Assembly (NCBI GenBank): GCA_003224085.1
Contig: QHYK01000044.1
Coordinates: forward strand, 23,562 to 87,561
Reading direction: 5' to 3'
Origin: Acidobacteriota bacterium
Lineage (GTDB): Bacteria; Acidobacteriota; Terriglobia; Acidiferrales; UBA7541
DNA: 64,000 bases
The first letter of the stretch is position 1; each line of letters opens with the position of its first letter. The notes beneath the pieces were generated by a model. The model saw only the letters and a program-made list of their open reading frames with translations. It was not told where the DNA came from and did not search any database. The translations under genes and the position numbers were made by a program. This document shows, one piece after another, positions 59,799 to 64,000 of this stretch.

Positions 59799-60674
59799 TC
59801 ATTCGCCGAGGAGGATGCGGACGAGTTCGGCGGCGGCATGGGGGAGGCGGGCGCCACGGCGCGAAACGAGATAGACGTGACGCGGAATGTTGAGCTGGCG
59901 GATCTTCACTTCCTTCATCCAGCCGTGCTCGATTTCCCAGCGCACGCACATGCGCGGGACGATGGCCACGCCCATGCCCATTTGCACGAAGCGTTTGATG
60001 CTTTCGATGGTGGGCATTTCGATGGGCATGTTGAGGGCAGCACGGTGGCGGGCGAAGAGTTCAATGACGCGGCGGCGAAAGGGCGATTCGACACTGTGGG
60101 CGATGAAGGTTTCGGCAGCGAGGTCAGCAACGTCGACTTCGCGTTTTTTAGCCAAGGCGTGTCTCGGCTGCACGACCAAGGTCAACTCGTCTTTGAGAAT
60201 TACTGTGGCCTGGAGCTGCGGATCGCGGGGGACAAAGGAGATAGCGCCGAGATCGAGGCGGTAGTTCAGGACTTCGTGTGGAATCTCGCGGGACAACATG
60301 CGGTGAACACGGATCTGGACACCAGAATGAAGTTCGCGAAATTTTGCGAGAGCAGGAAGGAGAGCGTGAATGGAACTTTCGTTTACGCCGAGGGAAAGTT
60401 CGCCGCGAGTAAGGCCCTCGAGTTCGGTGAGACCTTTCTTGACTTCGTCGCGGAGATTGATGAGACGCTCGGCGTAGTCTCTGAGAAGCGTGCCCGCATC
60501 AGTTAAGCGGACAGGGCGAGCGCCACGGACAAAAAGAGGCTGGCCGAGAGAGTCCTCAAGCTTGCGAATCGCCAGACTAATGGCCGGCTGCGTACGATAA
60601 AGGCGTTCAGCCGCACGCGAAAAGCTGCCCTCCTTTGCAACGGTCAGAAAAACTTGTAGCTCACCCAGATCCAC
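59799..60674 (-). CDS. LysR-family transcriptional regulator
   Basis: A 291-residue LysR-type regulator. The GTG at 60674 follows a GGGGGA site and begins VDLGELQVFLTVAKEGSFSR, the normal winged-helix start; 61 residues of upstream open frame have unlikely composition. The HTH continues AAERLYRTQPAISLAIRKLE. The effector domain includes RGELSLGVNESSIHALLPAL, LDLGAISFVPRD, VQPRHALAKKREVDVADLA and IEMPTIESIKRFVQMGMGVA. It is divergent from leuA across 230 bases, so control of leuA, with a metabolite such as an intermediate of leucine synthesis as co-inducer, is likely but not proven. Confidence 0.9.
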   Translation of the reverse strand: MDLGELQVFLTVAKEGSFSRAAERLYRTQPAISLAIRKLEDSLGQPLFVRGARPVRLTDAGTLLRDYAERLINLRDEVKKGLTELEGLTRGELSLGVNESSIHALLPALAKFRELHSGVQIRVHRMLSREIPHEVLNYRLDLGAISFVPRDPQLQATVILKDELTLVVQPRHALAKKREVDVADLAAETFIAHSVESPFRRRVIELFARHRAALNMPIEMPTIESIKRFVQMGMGVAIVPRMCVRWEIEHGWMKEVKIRQLNIPRHVYLVSRRGARLPHAAAELVRILLGE

Positions 60675-60904
60675 ACGTCCCCCTGGCAATCCAATCTTCC
60701 GTGGCAATGGCCCATTAGCTACGCGGGGCGCTTCCTGGTAGAGCCCACTGGAACGCAAGAGCGAAAAGCACGCTCCTAAAGAAGTCTCTGGCAGGCTAGT
60801 ATAAGGCAGAATTATCAAAAGCAGAACAAAGATAAATTGGACTGGGAGGGCGGGCACGTGCGTTACTAGGACTCTGGGAAACTCTATAGGCTGGGGGACC
60901 CATT

Positions 60905-62095
60905 ATGGAAACGGTACGCATCTTTGACACTACGCTCCGTGACGGGGAGCAATCACCGGGCTTTTCCATGAACACGAGCGAAAAGCTGCGCATGGCCAAG
61001 CAGCTTGCCGCGCTGCACGTGGACGTGATCGAAGCCGGCTTCCCAATCTCCTCGCGAGGCGACCTGGAAGCAGTGCAGATGGTGGCCAAGGAAGTGCGCG
61101 ACGTGCCGATTGCGGCGCTGGCGCGAGCTAAGAAAGAAGACGTGGATGCGGCGCTGGAAGCCTTGAAGCCGGCGGCAGCGCCAAGACTGCACGTTTTCCT
61201 GGCCACGTCGGATTTGCACCTGCGCGTGAAGCTGAATATGACGCGCGAGAAGGCCCTGGAAGCCATCGGAGCGATGATCCGGTACGGTCGTCAGCACGTG
61301 GAAATAGTCGAATTTTCGGCGGAAGACGCCGGGCGGACTGATATCGATTTCTTGTGCCAGGTGTGCCGCGCGGCGGTAGACGCCGGGGCGACTGTTTTGA
61401 ACCTGCCGGATACGGTGGGGTACGCGGTACCAGAAGAGTACGGAGCGATGTTTACGCAAGTGCGCGAACATTTGGGCGATCCGGACGGGGTTACTCTGAG
61501 CGCGCACTGTCACGACGATTTGGGCCTGGCGGTGGCTAATTCGCTTGCGGCGGTGCGGGCTGGCGTGCGGCAGATTGAGTGCACGATCAACGGGATCGGC
61601 GAACGTGCGGGAAACGCCTCGCTGGAAGAAGTGGTGGTAGCGCTTGCGGTGCGCAAAGAAAGCTTTGGCGTGACGACTGGGATTCGGCTGGACCAGCTCT
61701 TCCCTGCCAGCCGCCTGCTTACAGAGATTACCGGAGCGCACGTGGCGCCGAACAAGGCCGTGGTAGGGGCGAACGCGTTTGCGCATGAAGCGGGTATCCA
61801 TCAGGATGGAATCATCAAGAACCCGCTGACGTATGAAATCATCTCGCCACAAACGGTGGGGGTGCCCAGCAGGTCGCTGGTCGTAGGCAAGCATTCGGGC
61901 CGGCACGCCTTGCGGACCACGCTAAAGGATCTGGGGTATGAGGCCAATGATGCGGAACTGGCGGAAATCTACCGGCGCGTGACCACGCTCGCGGACGAAT
62001 CCAAGCAAATCTGCGCGCGCGACATCGTGGGCATCGCGCACGAAGTGATCCGCCGGCGCCCAGCAGCGATGCCGGCGGAGTCGCCCGTTGCCTGA
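60905..62095 (+). CDS. leuA: 2-isopropylmalate synthase lacking C-terminal regulatory domain
   Basis: A 396-residue enzyme that condenses acetyl-CoA with 2-oxoisovalerate in the first step of leucine synthesis. Motifs: IFDTTLRDGEQSPGFSM at the N-terminus, DVIEAGFPISSRGDLEAVQM, DAGATVLNLPDTVGYAVPEE, and the metal site SAHCHDDLGLAVANSLAAVR. Then NGIGERAGNASLEEVV and AFAHEAGIHQDGIIKNPLTY follow. Full-length LeuA is about 510-550 residues; here the protein ends after the subdomain linked to dimerisation (EIYRRVTTLADESKQICARD), so the leucine-binding domain is absent. A homocitrate synthase role is the main alternative, but LeuB downstream favours LeuA. Confidence 0.9.
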   Translation: METVRIFDTTLRDGEQSPGFSMNTSEKLRMAKQLAALHVDVIEAGFPISSRGDLEAVQMVAKEVRDVPIAALARAKKEDVDAALEALKPAAAPRLHVFLATSDLHLRVKLNMTREKALEAIGAMIRYGRQHVEIVEFSAEDAGRTDIDFLCQVCRAAVDAGATVLNLPDTVGYAVPEEYGAMFTQVREHLGDPDGVTLSAHCHDDLGLAVANSLAAVRAGVRQIECTINGIGERAGNASLEEVVVALAVRKESFGVTTGIRLDQLFPASRLLTEITGAHVAPNKAVVGANAFAHEAGIHQDGIIKNPLTYEIISPQTVGVPSRSLVVGKHSGRHALRTTLKDLGYEANDAELAEIYRRVTTLADESKQICARDIVGIAHEVIRRRPAAMPAESPVA

Positions 62096-62266
62096 TACGA
62101 CTAGCGGGATCAGTTTTAAGTCCTAAGTTGTAAGTCATAAGTGGAGAACTGTTTTTTGAAAGTCTAGGCTTAAGCCTCTGTTTTTTGTTGGACTCATTTG
62201 GTTACGCGAGACCGGAGTTTTCGGAGGGCTTGCGGCAAGCCCGATTGTGTTGGTTCGAGGCACACC

Positions 62267-63373
62267 ATGAAGAAGAAGATTGTCTTGCTCCCGGGAGACG
62301 GCATCGGCCCGGAAGTAACGCGGGCTGCGGCGGCCATCTTGCGAGAAACGGCTCACGAGTTTAATCACGAATTCGAATTCGTGGAGCTTCCGCTGGGTGG
62401 CGCGGCTGTTGACGCCACGGGGACGCCCCTTCCCAATGAGACGCTGGATCTTTGCCGGATGGCGGACGCAGTGTTTTTGGGCGCAGTGGGCGGGCCGAAG
62501 TGGGATGCGCTGCCGGTCGGGAAGCGACCGGAGAGCGGGTTACTCGGTCTGCGCAAGGGCATGGGGCTTTTCGTTAACGTGCGGCCGGTGAAGTTGATTG
62601 AGCCGCTGCGCAAGCTTTCGCCGCTGAAGCCAGAGCGGCTGGGTGATTTGGATCTGGAGATAGTGCGTGAACTCTCCGGTGGAATGTACTTTGGAGAGCG
62701 CGGGAACGTGGCAGAAAACGGTGTGGAGCGGGCGTGGGACACCGAGTCCTATTCAACGCCGGAGATCGAGCGCATCGCCACGTTTGCTTACACGCGGGCG
62801 GAAAACCGTACGCGGCGGCTGTGCTCGGTGGACAAGGCCAATGTACTGACTAGTTCGCAGCTTTGGCGGCGAACTGTGACAGCCATGACCGCGGTCTATC
62901 CCTCCGTCAAGCTGGAGCACATGTACGTGGACAACGCGGCGATGCAGCTGACACTGAAGCCATCGCAGTTTGACGTGATGCTGTGCAGCAACATGTTCGG
63001 TGACATTTTGAGCGACGCGGCGGCAGCGCTAGTCGGCTCCATCGGGTTAATCCCGTCGGCGAGTTTTGGGGATGCGGTGCCGCTGTTCGAACCGATTCAC
63101 GGCTCTGCGCCCACTCTAGTGGGGACGGATAGTGCGAATCCCATTGGATCGATTCTCAGCGCGACAATGATGCTGCGGGACGCGTTTGGTTTGACCCTTG
63201 AGGCGGATTGGGTGGAGCAATCCCTGACGCGCGTTCTGTCCGCGGGCTACCGCACTCCAGATATCGCGGAGCCGAATGCTCGCGTCGTGGGCGGATCGGT
63301 CTTCACGGAAGTCCTGAGAGAAGAGATGCAGCGAACGTTCGAACACGCCGAACGATACGGCTGGGGCGTGTAG
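62267..63373 (+). CDS. leuB: 3-isopropylmalate dehydrogenase
   Basis: A 368-residue NAD-dependent beta-decarboxylating dehydrogenase of leucine synthesis. ATG 62267 (GAGG upstream) gives KKIVLLPGDGIGPEVTRAAA. Features include FLGAVGGPKWDALPVGKRPE, the substrate motif LGLRKGMGLFVNVRPVKLIE, VRELSGGMYFGERGNVAENG, DKANVLTSSQLWRRTVTAMT, and FDVMLCSNMFGDILSDAAAA with LVGSIGLIPSASFGDAVPLF and EPIHGSAPTLVGTDSANPIG near the active site. It follows leuA on the same strand after 171 bases, so the two likely share a transcript. leuC and leuD are not in the window. Confidence 0.97.
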   Translation: MKKKIVLLPGDGIGPEVTRAAAAILRETAHEFNHEFEFVELPLGGAAVDATGTPLPNETLDLCRMADAVFLGAVGGPKWDALPVGKRPESGLLGLRKGMGLFVNVRPVKLIEPLRKLSPLKPERLGDLDLEIVRELSGGMYFGERGNVAENGVERAWDTESYSTPEIERIATFAYTRAENRTRRLCSVDKANVLTSSQLWRRTVTAMTAVYPSVKLEHMYVDNAAMQLTLKPSQFDVMLCSNMFGDILSDAAAALVGSIGLIPSASFGDAVPLFEPIHGSAPTLVGTDSANPIGSILSATMMLRDAFGLTLEADWVEQSLTRVLSAGYRTPDIAEPNARVVGGSVFTEVLREEMQRTFEHAERYGWGV

Positions 63374-63691
63374 TTCCCTTCCGGCCTTGCACAACGAACC
63401 TGTCAAATTACCCCAAGCAATGACAACAAAGAATGCACTCGCATCGGTGCTCTGCTCCTCGTGGCATGCTGCTCTCCGTATGTCCCAAATCTCGCTGCGC
63501 AAAGTGTTCTATGCGAAAAGCAGGGTGCTCCCAAGGACTGGCAAACCTGCCGGGACCGGGTCACGGTTTCTGTTTCCGGTATCCGCCAATTTCTAAGCGT
63601 GTCCCAAGTACCGTTAAGGTGAGGAATCTCGTCACATTCCAGCGTTCGGATATACGGACGCTAGCCTCGCTAGCCTCTTTGTTGAGTTTAA
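63374..63691. other. 318-base gap before the TnpB gene
   Basis: No gene is recognised. The sequence between leuB and the insertion sequence frame probably contains the left end of the IS element; CGCTAGCCT is repeated at about 63660-63680. No TnpA frame is present, so the element is likely of the TnpB-only type or its TnpA lies elsewhere. Confidence 0.4.
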
Positions 63692-64000
63692 TCATCTTTT
63701 GAACTTTTCGCAAACCAGATACTCCCACAACAAAACCAAGACTTCTCCAGCACAACGCAGTCTGGAACTAACCAGAATGAAGACCGCGTTGCCTTGGCTC
63801 CGCGAAGTCAGCGCCCCATCGTTACAGCAGACCGGGCGTGCTTTAGATACCGCGTACAGGAATTGGTTCGACTCCTTGATGGGTAAGCGTCCGGATAAAG
63901 TAAAACCACCGAGGTTTAAGAAGAAATCAAACCGTCAGTCTGCTCGTTTCACCAGAAACTCTTTCCGTTTCAAAAATGGCGTCCTACGCCTTTCCAAGAT
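63692..64000 (+). CDS. tnpB: IS200/IS605-type TnpB, cut by window edge
   Basis: The open frame (first ATG 63779) reads YSHNKTKTSPAQRSLELTRM, KTALPWLREVSAPSLQQTGR, ALDTAYRNWFDSLMGKRPDK, then PPRFKKKSNRQSARFTRNSF and RFKNGVLRLSK. This is the N-terminal half of an OrfB/TnpB protein: LQQ...LDTAYRNWF and RFK...RQSARFT are diagnostic. TnpB is an RNA-guided nuclease that helps keep IS605-group elements and is ancestral to Cas12. The conserved RuvC region and Cys4 motif lie beyond the window. The true N-terminus is unclear because the frame is open only from a stop at 63689-63691. Confidence 0.75.

Noticed and set aside
60675..60904. T-box or leucine attenuator before leuA
   Set aside because: No Leu-codon-rich leader peptide, terminator/antiterminator pair or T-box sequence was found by eye.
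60953..61906. 317-codon minus-strand frame opposite leuA
   Set aside because: It is antisense of leuA, with no known motif.
1..64000. CRISPR array
   Set aside because: No regularly spaced repeats of 20-40 bases were seen; the only repeats are scattered palindromes and the tRNA fragment.

Overview
The window looks like a 64-kb piece of chromosome from an Acidobacteriota-type soil bacterium. The reasons are a long carboxypeptidase-regulatory-domain TonB receptor, a DUF1553/DUF1501 pair, many Tat-exported sugar enzymes, an ADOP-type permease remnant, and moderately high GC with GC-rich wobble positions that create long antisense shadow frames. This is inference from gene content; no rRNA gene is present. 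Housekeeping genes (transketolase at the left edge, tRNA-Leu, 6-phosphofructokinase, leuA and leuB) are mixed with accessory and decaying genes.

Left part (1-13.8 kb). A partial transketolase gene is followed by a copy of the 5' half of tRNA-Leu(TAA) at 1697-1739. The intact tRNA gene lies 12,017 bases further on, at 13715-13802, in the same orientation. Between them are a frameshifted excisionase-like gene, remnants of an AbiEi-type antitoxin, a TonB receptor and a TPR protein, and intact sugar-related genes. These include a Tat-exported phosphatase-superfamily protein paired with an unknown 400-residue protein. They also include a GMC dehydrogenase, gluconate-dehydrogenase subunit 3, TIM-barrel epimerase and FG-GAP cluster that resembles a 3-keto-glycoside pathway. 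The segment may be an old, degraded integrated element.

Middle (13.9-41 kb). This part holds a broken tandem PilZ gene, a sugar-acid-type MFS transporter with glucosamine-6-phosphate deaminase, a DUF6152/DUF6644 pair, an S41 peptidase, DinB, a Maf-like protein with a methyltransferase, a VOC protein and a large membrane-anchored hydrolase. It also holds a LCM-type methyltransferase, a ROK kinase beside an MFS transporter, a DUF4410 protein, xylulokinase (no canonical start codon) with a 6-phosphofructokinase carrying the PPi-type signature, a decayed DUF6883/DUF4926 pair, a HAD phosphatase, a divergent ArsR/SDR pair and a DUF1906 protein.

Right part (42-64 kb). A sorbosone-dehydrogenase-like gene is fused in frame to a zinc-ribbon-like small protein. 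It is followed by a DUF1501/DUF1553 operon, a YciI-like protein, a full TonB receptor, Tat-exported enolase-superfamily and Gfo/Idh/MocA proteins, a truncated HpnR-like gene, a nickel/cobalt permease, a LysR regulator divergent from leuA (which lacks its C-terminal regulatory domain) and leuB. A TnpB gene of the IS200/IS605 type is cut by the right edge.

A recurring theme is export and catabolism of sugars and sugar acids. A second is heavy decay: more than a dozen gene remnants or frameshifted genes are recognisable. I see no CRISPR array, complete prophage or rRNA operon. The strongest leads are the sorbosone-dehydrogenase fusion, the tRNA-Leu-bracketed segment, and the paired unknown and phosphatase-like genes at 8.0-10.4 kb.
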